64,000 bases of DNA from Clostridium sp. AM34-11AC. Lineage in GTDB: Bacteria; Bacillota; Clostridia; Lachnospirales; Lachnospiraceae. The translations under genes and the position numbers were made by a program. Shown piece after piece: positions 44,057-53,541 of the stretch. Where the stretch lies: contig NZ_QWGL01000016.1 of assembly GCF_003435375.1 (NCBI RefSeq), positions 1 through 64,000 of the forward strand. The letters are read 5' to 3'. The notes beneath the pieces were generated by a model. The model had not been told where the DNA came from, did no database searches, and saw only the letters and a list, made by a program, of their open reading frames with translations. The first letter of the stretch is position 1, and each line of letters begins with the position of its first letter.

Positions 44057-45331
44057 ATGGAACAAAAGAAAAACAGACTGCACTATGCCTGGTTCATCCT
44101 TGCGGGCTGCTGCATCCTGCAGGGGGCGACTCTGGGACTCATCAACAACTGTGCCGGTGTCTTTTATTCCCCAATCTGCAAAGAACTGGGGTTTGAGCTG
44201 GGAAAACTTACGATGTACCGGATGCTCTACTGCATCAGTTCTGCTTTGGCGCTGCCATTTGTGGCGACAAGCTTTCGGAAACATGATGTGCGGATCGTGA
44301 TCAGCATTGCAGCTGTCATATACGGAGGCTGCGCGACCCTCATGGGTACCTTCCATGAACTGTGGCAGTGGCATTTGACAGGCATCATTCAGGGAATTGC
44401 CTCGTCCTTCGTCTGCATGATCCCGGCGCCGATCATTCTTGGAAACTGGTTTAAGAAAAAGACCGGAATGGCGGTGGGAATCTCCGCGGCGTTCTCCGGT
44501 CTCGTCGGCATGATCGGCAGCAGCTTTCTTGGAATGGCGATCCCGGTATTCGGATGGAGGGTGAGCTATGTGGCGGTTGGAATCGTCAGTACCGCGCTGG
44601 TCCTCCCGATCTCCCTGTTCATTCTCCGCTATAAGCCGGAAGAGATGGGACTTCTGCCGTACGGGGCAGAGAATGTGGAGCAAAGGGCTGTATCAGGCAC
44701 ATCAGCGCCTGCATCCGTGGAAAACGGGACCCCGATAAAAGAATTGCTGCGTCAGCCGGAATTTTATATTGCCGTGGGTGCATACTGGACCAGTGTGTCA
44801 TGCGCGTACCTGAATTCCTTCCTGACGCCCTGTGGGATCGCAGCCGGCCTGACGCTGCAGGCAGCGGCCATGATGACGAGCATCTCCCTTCTCGGAAACA
44901 TGTCCAGCAAGCTGATCCTCGGAAAGATCAGCGACAGCCTTGGGATCATCAGGACCTTTGAAGTTTCGATTGCGCTGGCGTTTCTTGGACATGTACTGCT
45001 GTTTGTCGGTTCTCCGGAGACGGTGATGGCGGGCTCCCTGTTTTATGGTGTGACACTTCCCCTATCATCCGTCATGATGCCGCTGTTCTGCAGGATCTTC
45101 TGGAATGGTGAGACCTACAGTACAGCATATGCCTATTCCACCATGGTGGGAACGCTTCTGGGAGCGCCCTTCAACATGTGGTTTGGAACCTTTTATGATA
45201 TAACGGGAGATTACAGGCTGACCATTGGAGTGAGCGCGGCGATGCTTATTATGTTGACCTTCCTCATCATTCTTGAGGGTGTTCGTCTGAAACGGGCGAA
45301 GTCCGGAAAGTCTCCTTCGCAAGCTCGATAA
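44057..45331 (+). CDS. MFS transporter, oxalate/formate-antiporter-like
   Basis: 424 residues, about 12 membrane helices, closest in pattern to the monocarboxylate/OFA branch of the major facilitator superfamily (GLINNCAGVFYSPICKELG near 24-42, GNWFKKKTGMAVGI in the middle loop). Substrate unknown. The ATG at 44057 has a weak aaagg site; the frame is open to 43967. The last 65 bp overlap the 3' end of the convergent LysR gene. Confidence 0.83.
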   Translation: MEQKKNRLHYAWFILAGCCILQGATLGLINNCAGVFYSPICKELGFELGKLTMYRMLYCISSALALPFVATSFRKHDVRIVISIAAVIYGGCATLMGTFHELWQWHLTGIIQGIASSFVCMIPAPIILGNWFKKKTGMAVGISAAFSGLVGMIGSSFLGMAIPVFGWRVSYVAVGIVSTALVLPISLFILRYKPEEMGLLPYGAENVEQRAVSGTSAPASVENGTPIKELLRQPEFYIAVGAYWTSVSCAYLNSFLTPCGIAAGLTLQAAAMMTSISLLGNMSSKLILGKISDSLGIIRTFEVSIALAFLGHVLLFVGSPETVMAGSLFYGVTLPLSSVMMPLFCRIFWNGETYSTAYAYSTMVGTLLGAPFNMWFGTFYDITGDYRLTIGVSAAMLIMLTFLIILEGVRLKRAKSGKSPSQAR

Positions 45332-46184
45332 AGGCGTCCATCTCACCGGTGTGCCATTTGTCTTTGTGATAGAGGACCTGACGGTAGAGCTCCATGTGAA
45401 AATCCTTTACCGGCAGGATCGAGAGAATACCGGATTCCACTTCATGCCTTACGGCAAACTCCGGGAGAAATGAGATCCCGGCGTTCTGCTTCAACATATT
45501 GATAATGAATTCAGTGTTTCCAATTTCCAGGAAAGGCTTGATCTCCTTTCCGAGAGATGCCAGATATCGGTCAAGAACGAACCGGTAGCTGGCATTTTTT
45601 TCGGTCAGGAGGAACGGGTGGCTGATGACCGAGGCAAGGTCTGTGGGATCATTTTTTGCCAGCGTGTGGACGGAGGAAGAGACAAAGGAGATATTTTCCG
45701 GCGCTTCCAGAACTTTTATAAAACGCTTGTCGTCAATGGGCTGGTCGAGGAGATAGACCAGATCGATAGAGTTCTTGTTCATGCGGTCCAAAAGAACATC
45801 CGGGGAGTCCAGAACGATGCTCACGGAGACGTTCGGGTAAAGCTGATGGAATTTCTTTAAAAGATCCGGAAAGATGGATTCACAGATGGATTCAATGGTT
45901 CCGATGGTGAGGTCACCGGAGAGCTCAGTGGAGGCGGAAACCGCGTTTTTCGCGTCGGCGACGGTGCCAAGGATCGTCACGGCATAGCGGTAAAAGATCT
46001 CCCCGTGATGGGTCAGGACCGTCTTTTTTCCGAGACGGTCAAAGAGATGGATGCCGAGTTCCTCCTCTAACTGTTTGATCTGGACCGTGACGGCGGCCTG
46101 GGAATAGCCTAACGCCTCGGCGGCTTTTGAAAAACTTTGCTTTTGCGCGATCTGTAGAAACGTGCGGATCTCTCGAAGTTCCAT
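45267..46184 (-). CDS. LysR-family transcriptional regulator
   Basis: 305 residues: N-terminal winged helix (about 1-60, FSKAAEALGYSQAAVTVQIKQLEEELG) and a substrate-binding domain. It is divergent from the CyuA-type desulfidase gene with a 216-bp shared upstream region, so it probably controls that gene. It overlaps the convergent MFS gene by 65 bp. The ATG at 46184 follows an aaggaat-like site. Confidence 0.9.
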   Translation of the reverse strand: MELREIRTFLQIAQKQSFSKAAEALGYSQAAVTVQIKQLEEELGIHLFDRLGKKTVLTHHGEIFYRYAVTILGTVADAKNAVSASTELSGDLTIGTIESICESIFPDLLKKFHQLYPNVSVSIVLDSPDVLLDRMNKNSIDLVYLLDQPIDDKRFIKVLEAPENISFVSSSVHTLAKNDPTDLASVISHPFLLTEKNASYRFVLDRYLASLGKEIKPFLEIGNTEFIINMLKQNAGISFLPEFAVRHEVESGILSILPVKDFHMELYRQVLYHKDKWHTGEMDAFIELAKETFRTSPVSDEHPQE

Positions 46185-46400
46185 GGCGGATTCCTTTCTT
46201 CTCTATAAAAATTTATAAACGATCTGTTTAAAACGTTCAATTTTACTTTTAGCACTTCTTATGATACGCTAAGAATATAGAAATTGCAAGAAAATAGCAG
46301 GATAGAATGCGAATTTTCAGGATGTGAGACTCGGAGTCATGAATGGCAGGCGGAAAAAGTGATCCGATCGGCAGAAAAGAACGGAGAAAGGACGGATACA

Positions 46401-47678
46401 ATGGAGAAAAGCGATATCAGATATCAGGCATATGTGAGTATTCTGGAAGAGGAACTGAAGCCGGCGATGGGATGTACGGAGCCGATCGCCATCGCTTACT
46501 GCGCGGCAGTCGCGAGAGAAGTGCTCGGCGGACTCCCGGAGAAGGTGAAGGTAGGAGCCAGCGGCAGCATGATCAAGAACGTAAAATCCGTGATCGTCCC
46601 GAATACGGATCATTTAAAGGGAATTCCGGCGGCGGCGGCGGCAGGAATCGTTGCAGGTGATCCGAAAAAGGAACTTGAGGTCATAGCGTCTGTTACAAAA
46701 GAGCAGATCACGGCGATGAAGGAATTCCTTCAGACGACCCCGGTGGAAGTGGAACATATTGATAACGGCATCACCTTTGATATTATTGTGACACTGACAC
46801 GCGGAACAGATACCAGCATGGTCCGCATCGCAAATTATCACACGAATGTGGTACATATTGAAAAGAACGGAGAAGTCATTAGGGATATCCCGGTGAATGG
46901 TGAGGAGGAGGAAGGTCTTACGGATCGCTCACTGCTCGATATGGAGCATATCTGGGACTTTATCCATACAGTGGATGTGAACGATATCAGAGAGGTTCTG
47001 GAGCGCCAGAAAACTTACAATATGGCAATCGCCAGAGAGGGAATGCGTGGGCAGTATGGATCCAACATCGGCGCACTTCTTCTCGATATGAACGGAAATG
47101 ATGTCCGTACACGGGCGAGAGCCATGGCGGCAGCCGGATCCGACGCACGAATGAACGGATGTGAGCTTCCGGTTATCATCAACTCCGGCAGTGGAAATCA
47201 GGGAATCACGGCTTCTGTTCCGGTCATCGTATACGCAACGGAGCTGGGAGTCGATGAAGATACCATGTACCGGGCGATGGCACTCTCAGATCTCACGACG
47301 ATCCACCAGAAGACGCCCATCGGAAGACTATCCGCTTACTGCGGCGCAGTCAGCGCGGGCGCGGGTTCCGGAGCAGGGATCGCGTATCTCTCCGGAGCGT
47401 CCTATGATGAGGTGGTCCACACCGTGATCAATGCGGTCGCCATTATCTCCGGTATGGTCTGTGATGGCGCGAAAGCGTCCTGCGCGGCAAAGATCGCTGA
47501 GGCGGTGGACGCGGGGATCATCGGCTATTATATGGCAAAGCGTGGTCAGAACTTTGATGACGGCGACGGAATCGTGACGGCCGGGATCGAGGCGACGATC
47601 CGCAACGTGGGACGTCTCGCAAAAGAGGGAATGAAGGAGACGAATGATGAGATCATCAGCATTATGATCGGGAGCTGA
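46401..47678 (+). CDS. CyuA-type L-cysteine desulfidase (UPF0597)
   Basis: 425 residues of the serine dehydratase alpha / UPF0597 family, of which CyuA members split L-cysteine to sulfide, ammonia and pyruvate with a [4Fe-4S] cluster. Visible: ELKPAMGCTEPIAIAYCAA near 17-35 with C25, and GMVCDGAKASCAAK near 352-365 bearing further cluster-type cysteines. Serine deaminase activity is the alternative. The start at 46401 follows agaaagga; the frame is open to 46284. Likely under the divergent LysR. Confidence 0.82.
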   Translation: MEKSDIRYQAYVSILEEELKPAMGCTEPIAIAYCAAVAREVLGGLPEKVKVGASGSMIKNVKSVIVPNTDHLKGIPAAAAAGIVAGDPKKELEVIASVTKEQITAMKEFLQTTPVEVEHIDNGITFDIIVTLTRGTDTSMVRIANYHTNVVHIEKNGEVIRDIPVNGEEEEGLTDRSLLDMEHIWDFIHTVDVNDIREVLERQKTYNMAIAREGMRGQYGSNIGALLLDMNGNDVRTRARAMAAAGSDARMNGCELPVIINSGSGNQGITASVPVIVYATELGVDEDTMYRAMALSDLTTIHQKTPIGRLSAYCGAVSAGAGSGAGIAYLSGASYDEVVHTVINAVAIISGMVCDGAKASCAAKIAEAVDAGIIGYYMAKRGQNFDDGDGIVTAGIEATIRNVGRLAKEGMKETNDEIISIMIGS

Positions 47679-47720
47679 GGTCTGGAATCTTGTGTGAATT
47701 AAGATATGAAAGTATGGTTT

Positions 47721-47754
47721 CGGAGTGTTGTCCAGGTGACGGCACTCCGCTTTT
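47721..47754 (+). terminator. Terminator of the desulfidase gene
   Basis: Stem cggagtg (47721-47727) with cactccg (47743-47749) and a short T-run. Confidence 0.7.
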
Positions 47755-47938
47755 GATGTATAAGGTTTTTTCTGTGAGAAATAACCTTAGTTTGATAAAG
47801 AATAACAAAGAAGTAGAAAGATATGGCAAAAAATGATACATTATATACAAGAAAAGTCGCAGGAATGTGCGGCTTTCAGAAACTCTTTTCAGCAGCGATG
47901 CGCGGGAAGAGAGATAGAAAAATGAGGGAGGGAAGAAC

Positions 47939-48883
47939 ATGAGCTATGATATCAATCTGAAACATCTGGAATACTTCATCAAGGTGGCGAGACTTGGTTC
48001 CATCAACAAGGCAGCCCAGATGCTCTATGTTTCCCAATCCCATCTTGGAAAGATCATTCATGATCTGGAGGAGACCGTTGGGGCGCCGCTCTTAAACAGG
48101 AGCCGTCAGGGCGTGACGCTGACTCCCGAGGGAAATGAGTTTTTGGAGCGGTCAGTGCGGATCTTAAAGGAAATGGAAGGAATGCATCTGCGGCCATTAA
48201 AGGAGATGGAGAAGACAGAGCCCCTGGCGGTGTCCATGACAAAGTTCTCCCATGTGATGGAGAGCTTTATCACTATCGTGCGACGGTACCAGGATCAGCC
48301 GGAATTCACCCACCGCCTGTATGAGGGGCAGTTGGAGGATGTTATCGAGGATGTAGTCTCCGGGCGGGCCGACATCGGAATTTTCCATTTCGACAGTCAG
48401 AGGCATGAGGAGATCCAGATGATGGCGGCGGCGAAAGGCCTTACATACCGGTTCCTCTCCTATGTGGAACCGCAGATCGTGATCTCAAAGGATCATCCGC
48501 TCGTCCGGGAGAAGAAGCCGATGACGAGGGAGAATCTTGCGAATTACGGATTTATCCGCTATATGGGGCTGTATGACGATATTCTCTCCAATATCCTCGG
48601 ACCAAATGAGGATGGGGGAAGTACGGGAAAGAAGAAGGAGATTTATGTGACAGGGCGTGCGACGCTCATGAACCTGATCTCACAGACGGATTTTTACAGC
48701 ATCGGGATCCATGACTTCGACAAGCAGCTGTCGGATTTCCGGGCAGTTTCTGTGCCGATTCCGGGGTGCGAGGTGAAGCTGGAATTCGGGTATGTGACAC
48801 TTGCGGATGTGCCGATCTCCGGGATCGGGGAAGAGTTTTTGAAGGAAGTAAGAGAGCGGCTTGAGAGGGGACAGGACGTTTAA
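47939..48883 (+). CDS. LysR-family transcriptional regulator
   Basis: 314 residues: winged helix with INKAAQMLYVSQSHLGKIIHDLEE near 21-44, then an effector domain. It lies immediately upstream of glsA and the AGCS symporter in the same direction, so control of glutamine use is plausible but inferred. The ATG at 47939 follows ggagggaag. Confidence 0.88.
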   Translation: MSYDINLKHLEYFIKVARLGSINKAAQMLYVSQSHLGKIIHDLEETVGAPLLNRSRQGVTLTPEGNEFLERSVRILKEMEGMHLRPLKEMEKTEPLAVSMTKFSHVMESFITIVRRYQDQPEFTHRLYEGQLEDVIEDVVSGRADIGIFHFDSQRHEEIQMMAAAKGLTYRFLSYVEPQIVISKDHPLVREKKPMTRENLANYGFIRYMGLYDDILSNILGPNEDGGSTGKKKEIYVTGRATLMNLISQTDFYSIGIHDFDKQLSDFRAVSVPIPGCEVKLEFGYVTLADVPISGIGEEFLKEVRERLERGQDV

Positions 48884-48989
48884 AATAAGAAAAAAGCACG
48901 GAAAATGTGCTGACAGGAGTTTCCTGCGAAGTATGGAAAGTGCGGCAGCAGGAGTGAAAGGTCATAGAGGAAAGGAGTAAACAAAAGTT

Positions 48990-49907
48990 ATGTTTCAGGA
49001 TCTGATCAATGAGGCACTGGAAACGGGACGCCCATACATCAAAGAGGGAGAGGTTGCGACCTATATTCCGGAGCTTGGAAGAGCGGACAAGAATAAGCTT
49101 GGAATCAGTATTTTCTGCCGGGATGGAAGCCGGTTCTCCTGCGGGGATACGAAGGACCGGTTCAGCATCCAGAGTATTTCGAAGGTTATCAGCCTTGCGG
49201 TAGCCCTTGAGGTCTGCGGGTTTGACATGGTGTTTGAGAATGTGGGGATGGAACCGTCGGGGGACGCCTTCAACTCCCTGATCAAGCTTGAGGGATCTAA
49301 CAGCCATCCATACAATCCGATGATCAATTCTGGAGCAATCGCAGTGGCGAGCTTTATTGAGCCGAAGGTATCGTTTGAGGAGATGCTGAAGCTGGCGAGA
49401 TGTTTCTGTCAGGATGACGGGATCGTTCTGGATGAGAAAGTCTACGGTTCAGAGATGTCAACGGTGGCGAGAAACCGCGCCATCGCCTATCTTTTAGAGA
49501 GCAAGGGCGTGATCAATGGAAATGTGGAGGAAGCGCTGGATTTCTATGTGAAAATGTGCTCGCTGAGCGTCACGGCGGAAAGCCTTGCGGGATTGGGACT
49601 TCTGCTTGCAAACGATGGAGTGGATCCGTCCGGAAAGCGGCTGCTGAATTCCGATACCGTGAGAGTCGTGAAGACGATCATGCTGACCTGCGGCATGTAT
49701 GACGGGTCCGGGGAATTTGCGGTCCGCGTGGGAATTCCTTCTAAGAGCGGTGTCGGTGGCGGACTGCTGTCTGTTGTTGACGGGAAGATGGGAATCGGAA
49801 TCTATGGTCCGTCCCTGGACGCAAAGGGAAACAGCATTGCTGGGAGAAAAATCCTGCAGTTCCTTTCCTCACAGATGAAATTGCATATTTTTGCGAAGAA
49901 GGACTGA
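48990..49907 (+). CDS. glsA: Glutaminase
   Basis: Hydrolyses glutamine to glutamate and ammonia. 305 residues, a serine-dependent glutaminase with the S-x-x-K pair S62/K65 in IQSISKV, and NPMINSGAIA near 110-119. The start follows gaaaggag. Next to an AGCS symporter, which could import its substrate; in gut bacteria glutaminase plus antiporter can give acid resistance, not shown here. Confidence 0.94.
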   Translation: MFQDLINEALETGRPYIKEGEVATYIPELGRADKNKLGISIFCRDGSRFSCGDTKDRFSIQSISKVISLAVALEVCGFDMVFENVGMEPSGDAFNSLIKLEGSNSHPYNPMINSGAIAVASFIEPKVSFEEMLKLARCFCQDDGIVLDEKVYGSEMSTVARNRAIAYLLESKGVINGNVEEALDFYVKMCSLSVTAESLAGLGLLLANDGVDPSGKRLLNSDTVRVVKTIMLTCGMYDGSGEFAVRVGIPSKSGVGGGLLSVVDGKMGIGIYGPSLDAKGNSIAGRKILQFLSSQMKLHIFAKKD

Positions 49908-49924
49908 GCATTTTTTTTGATGAA

Positions 49925-50141
49925 GGGTAACAGTTCATCAGGTTACGATGAAAGTATGAAAGTGGTACGGGAACCCAGAGAAAAATGGGCAGACGGAAAC
50001 TTTCTTCTTTAGAGAAAAATTAGGAAAGGGAGGTATAATGGAAGGTGCAGTTCTGGCAGAATTTTCTGGAAAAATGATTGTAAATACGGGTAACTTACAG
50101 TAAAATTTTGGGGTAACAAAAAAAGAAAAAAGAGGGGTAAC
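49925..50141 (+). repeat. Four GGGTAAC direct repeats before the symporter
   Basis: GGGTAAC occurs at 49925, 50088, 50111 and 50135; the last three are spaced 23 and 24 bp apart, close to two helical turns, just upstream of the symporter ATG. This could be a regulator array or chance; the last copy overlaps the ribosome site (gaggggt). Confidence 0.4.
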
Positions 50142-50146
50142 AACAC

Positions 50147-51565
50147 ATGTACGATTTGTATGGGGCACTGATCGGGAATCTCAGTAATTATCTTTACACA
50201 TACATCCTGATCATCTTACTTGTTGCAGGCGGAATCTACTTTACGGTTCGCACAAAGTTTGTTCAGTTCCGCTATTTAAAGGAATCTTTGCGGGTCGTTC
50301 TCGCACCGAGTGAGGATGACAAGGCGATCTCGTCCTTTCAGGCACTCATGGTTTCGACGGCATCCCGTGTGGGAACCGGAAACATCGCAGGCGTATCCAC
50401 AGCAATCTGTCTCGGCGGACTCGGATCATTATTCTGGATGTGGCTCACAGCGCTTCTGGGAATGTCTACTGCTTTCGTGGAGGGAACTCTGGCTCAGATC
50501 TATAAGCGCCGTTCCGATGACGGCGGCTGCTACGGCGGTCCGTCCTACTACATCGATCAGGCAACCGGAAAACACTGGCTCGGAATCCTGTTTGCAGTGT
50601 TCATGATCCTGACCTACATGGTCGGCTTCAATCTGGTTGCATCCTTCAATATCGCAGATGCATTCCGTGTCATTCCGGCATACTCCCAGAATGAAAACCT
50701 TGCAAAATGGATCATCGGCGGCGTGCTTGCAGTGTTATTCTTCGTCTGCATCAGCGGCGGTGGAAAACAGATCGCAGGGATCACGGAAAAGATCGTTCCG
50801 TTCATGGGATTCTTTTACATTGCGGTTGCCGTGTTCGTGATCGTGACCCATATCACACTTCTTCCAGGAGTGTTCGCAGAGATCTTCCGCAACGCGTTTG
50901 ATGTGAAAGCAATTTTCGGCGGATTTACGGGGTCTGCGGTCATGCTTGGTATCAAGAGAGGTCTTTTCTCTAACGAAGCCGGTGTCGGCGCTGCTGCGTG
51001 TGCGGCTGGTTCCGCGGGTGTTTCCCATCCGGTAAAGCAGGGACTTGTTCAGGTGCTTTCTGTATTCCTTGATACCTGTATGATCTGTACAGCAACTGCG
51101 ATGCTGCTGCTCTGCTCCGGTGTGGAGCCGGATGCGGATATGGCCGGAATGGCCTATGTGCAGGCGGCTATGAACAACACACTCGGCAAGTTTGGTGTTG
51201 TGTTTATTACAGTTTCCCTGTTCCTGTTTGCATTTACGACTCTGCTTGGAAACTTCTATTATGCGGAGACAGGGCTTGCGTATCTTTGCGGCATGACTCC
51301 ATCTAATGGGGCAAAGTGGTGCATGAGGATTGTTGCTGCGGTGGTTGTGTGCGTCGGCGCTACGATGAAGCTTGGTATTGTCTGGGATACAGCGGATGTG
51401 CTGATGGGCTTCATGGCGCTGATCAATGTGCCGGTGATCGTTATTCTCCTGAAGCCGGTACTGCGGTGTCTTGAGGATTATACAGAGCAGAAAAAGGCCG
51501 GAAAGAATCCGGTGTTTAAGGCGGAGCATATTGGACTGAAGGAGAAGGTGGACTTCTGGAATTAG
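50147..51565 (+). CDS. AGCS-family sodium:amino acid symporter
   Basis: 472 residues, about 11 membrane helices, alanine/glycine:cation symporter family, with the family motifs VSTASRVGTGNIAGVSTAI near 65-83 and FSNEAGVGAAACAAGSA near 275-291. Probable sodium-coupled uptake of alanine, glycine or glutamine. The location after glsA suggests glutamine. Confidence 0.9.
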   Translation: MYDLYGALIGNLSNYLYTYILIILLVAGGIYFTVRTKFVQFRYLKESLRVVLAPSEDDKAISSFQALMVSTASRVGTGNIAGVSTAICLGGLGSLFWMWLTALLGMSTAFVEGTLAQIYKRRSDDGGCYGGPSYYIDQATGKHWLGILFAVFMILTYMVGFNLVASFNIADAFRVIPAYSQNENLAKWIIGGVLAVLFFVCISGGGKQIAGITEKIVPFMGFFYIAVAVFVIVTHITLLPGVFAEIFRNAFDVKAIFGGFTGSAVMLGIKRGLFSNEAGVGAAACAAGSAGVSHPVKQGLVQVLSVFLDTCMICTATAMLLLCSGVEPDADMAGMAYVQAAMNNTLGKFGVVFITVSLFLFAFTTLLGNFYYAETGLAYLCGMTPSNGAKWCMRIVAAVVVCVGATMKLGIVWDTADVLMGFMALINVPVIVILLKPVLRCLEDYTEQKKAGKNPVFKAEHIGLKEKVDFWN

Positions 51566-51609
51566 GGACGATATTTCCGGGAATGGAATTGGATATGGAA
51601 ATAGGTGAA

Positions 51610-51637
51610 GGGCAGCCGCAAGGCTGTCCTTTTTTTT
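51610..51637 (+). terminator. Terminator of the symporter gene
   Basis: Stem gggcagcc / ggctgtcc with a gcaa tetraloop and eight T. Confidence 0.85.
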
Positions 51638-51648
51638 GGGGGGGGGGG
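51638..51648. repeat. Poly(G)11 tract
   Basis: Eleven G directly after the T8 run of the terminator. Likely length-variable and prone to sequencing error; it lies outside genes. Confidence 0.8.
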
Positions 51649-51675
51649 ACGGGAGCGACGATTTTGGCGAGAGTA

Positions 51676-51884
51676 CGCTGCCGGTCAGCGTTCAGCCTCA
51701 GACGCTTGGATTTTCCGGGCGGTTCCTCTAAGCTTGCGAAAGAATGCTAAGGACGGGGAAAAGTCGGCACAACTCGCCTTCGGCTCAAACAAGTGCCGCC
51801 TGTCCCCCAACGCATTCTCCCGCGAGCTAAGAGGAAACCATGCCTGGAAAATATGCGTCTGTGTCTGAATGCTGACCGGCGGCT
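51676..51884 (+). ncRNA. Candidate structured RNA: 209-nt extended hairpin
   Basis: Arms of about 70 nt (51676-51746 and 51812-51884) pair almost end to end. The apical part (51747-51811) forms its own nested stems (ggacggg/cctgtcc, cggcac/gtgccg, gag-type hairpin with a ttcg loop). Several arm differences are G.U pairs on the plus strand, whereas they would be A.C mismatches on the minus strand, which favours a plus-strand RNA. No promoter or protein frame is obvious. It lies between the symporter terminator and the Rrf2 gene. Confidence 0.5.
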
Positions 51885-51911
51885 GGTTGTGGCTGTGCGA
51901 AGGAAAAGTTC

Positions 51912-52343
51912 TTATATTACATAATCATCCCCGGGCTGACCATTCTGCACGAGATCGGCGATGGTGATGCCGTCTAAGTATTCGTTGACGACTTTGTCGA
52001 GACCCTGCCAGAGAGGGAGAGTTTTACAGCTTCCCATTCTGGGACAGTTGGTGCTGCCGGGATCTAAGCAGGCTACCGGAGCCATGGAGTTTTCAGTGAG
52101 GCGAAGGATGCTGCCGACTGTGTACTGTTCCGGTGCTTTTGTGAGACGATATCCGCCGCCTTTACCGCGGACCCCCTCTAAGAGTTTTGCCTTTACGAGG
52201 ATTTTGATGATGCCCTCGAGGTATTTTTCAGAGATTTCCTGTCTCGCTGCTGTATCTTTTAATGGAATATAGCCGTCGGTCTGGTGCTCCGCAAGATCGA
52301 TCAGGACGCGGAGAGCGTAGCGGCCTTTTGTTGAAACCATCAT
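51912..52343 (-). CDS. Rrf2-family regulator (CymR/IscR-like)
   Basis: 143 residues: Rrf2 winged helix at the N-terminus (VSTKGRYALRVLIDLAEH) and three cysteines in CLDPGSTNCPRMGSC, spaced C-x7-C-x5-C, similar to the cluster region of IscR. Divergent from cysK, so it is likely a cysteine-responsive repressor like CymR, which uses CysK as partner in Bacillus; that role is inferred. The ATG at 52343 follows gggagga; the frame is open to 52427. Confidence 0.85.
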   Translation of the reverse strand: MMVSTKGRYALRVLIDLAEHQTDGYIPLKDTAARQEISEKYLEGIIKILVKAKLLEGVRGKGGGYRLTKAPEQYTVGSILRLTENSMAPVACLDPGSTNCPRMGSCKTLPLWQGLDKVVNEYLDGITIADLVQNGQPGDDYVI

Positions 52344-52513
52344 AATCTGTATCCTCCCATGCTGCTGCGAGTTGCTGAATATTTTTGATCGTAATGTAAG
52401 TTTAACATTATTCCTATTATAATACAAGGTTTAAGGGAAATAAAGACAGTGAAAAGGATAAAGGTGTTGTGATATATGATAGAAATTTTCTAACATGATA
52501 TCCGGAATGAGAC

Positions 52514-52542
52514 TTGACAAACAGATGATATCGCCATATAAT
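52514..52542 (+). promoter_or_regulatory. Promoter of cysK
   Basis: TTGACA (52514-52519), 17-bp spacer, TATAAT (52537-52542). The divergent Rrf2 gene has a TATAAT on the minus strand near 52417. Confidence 0.75.
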
Positions 52543-52576
52543 CCTATTAACATATATGAAAGGTAGGTAATAACTT

Positions 52577-53509
52577 ATGGCAAACATATATACATCCGCA
52601 GACCAGCTGATCGGAAAGACTCCGCTCTTAGAGCTTACACAGATTGAAAAATCCGAGGGACTTAACGCGAAGATCCTTGCGAAGCTGGAATATTTCAATC
52701 CGGCCGGATCGGTAAAGGACAGGATCGCGAAGGCGATGATCGATGACGCTGAGGCGAAGGGAATCTTAAAGACTGGTTCTACGATTATCGAGCCGACTTC
52801 CGGAAACACAGGAATCGGTCTTGCGTCGGTTTCGGCTGCCCGCGGTTACCGGATCATTATCGTTATGCCTGAGACCATGAGCGTGGAGAGACGCCAGCTT
52901 ATGAAAGCCTACGGCGCAGAGCTTGTGCTCACGGAGGGCGCAAAGGGAATGAAGGGCGCGATCGCAAAGGCGGAGGAGCTCGCAAAGGAGATTCCGGGAA
53001 GCTTTATTCCGGGACAGTTTGTAAACCCTGCGAATCCGGAAGTTCATGAGAGAACAACCGGGCCGGAGATCTGGGAAGATACGGACGGCAAGGTTGATGT
53101 TTTTGTCGCTGGTGTCGGCACCGGCGGAACCATCACCGGAACCGGAAGATATTTAAAGAAGCAGAATCCGAATGTGAAGGTCGTTGCGGTGGAACCGGCA
53201 AGCTCCCCGGTACTGGGCCAGGGCAAGGCAGGATCCCACAAGATCCAGGGAATCGGAGCCGGATTTGTTCCGGATGTTCTCGACACGAAGATCTATGATG
53301 AGATCATCGCTGTGGAGAATGATGATGCGTTTGCGGCAGGAAAGTTAGTTGGAAAGAAGGAAGGAGTCCTCGTGGGAATTTCCTCCGGTGCGGCGATCTG
53401 GGCAGCGATCGAACTTGCGAAGAGACCGGAAAACGCAGGAAAGACGATCGTGGCACTGCTTCCGGATACCGGCGACAGATACCTTTCCACACCGTTATTC
53501 GCGGACTAA
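52577..53509 (+). CDS. cysK: Cysteine synthase A
   Basis: O-acetylserine sulfhydrylase, a PLP enzyme making cysteine from O-acetylserine and sulfide. 310 residues: PLP Lys47 in PAGSVKDR, substrate loop [12 protein letters not shown] near 73-84, and [14 protein letters not shown] near 176-189. The CysK C-terminus ends LFAD rather than the common enterobacterial form. Divergent from the Rrf2 regulator. A terminator follows. Confidence 0.95.
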   Translation: MANIYTSADQLIGKTPLLELTQIEKSEGLNAKILAKLEYFNPAGSVKDRIAKAMIDDAEAKGILKTGSTIIEPTSGNTGIGLASVSAARGYRIIIVMPETMSVERRQLMKAYGAELVLTEGAKGMKGAIAKAEELAKEIPGSFIPGQFVNPANPEVHERTTGPEIWEDTDGKVDVFVAGVGTGGTITGTGRYLKKQNPNVKVVAVEPASSPVLGQGKAGSHKIQGIGAGFVPDVLDTKIYDEIIAVENDDAFAAGKLVGKKEGVLVGISSGAAIWAAIELAKRPENAGKTIVALLPDTGDRYLSTPLFAD

Positions 53510-53541
53510 GGGAAGAAAAAACAGATAAAAATATATGAGAA

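Noticed and set aside
43907-44683. 258-codon minus-strand frame opposite the MFS gene
   Set aside because: Covers the ilvE/MFS intergenic region and the MFS 5' half; no domain, no ribosome site.
50735-51529. 264-codon minus-strand frame opposite the AGCS symporter
   Set aside because: His-rich shadow of a membrane protein gene; no independent support.
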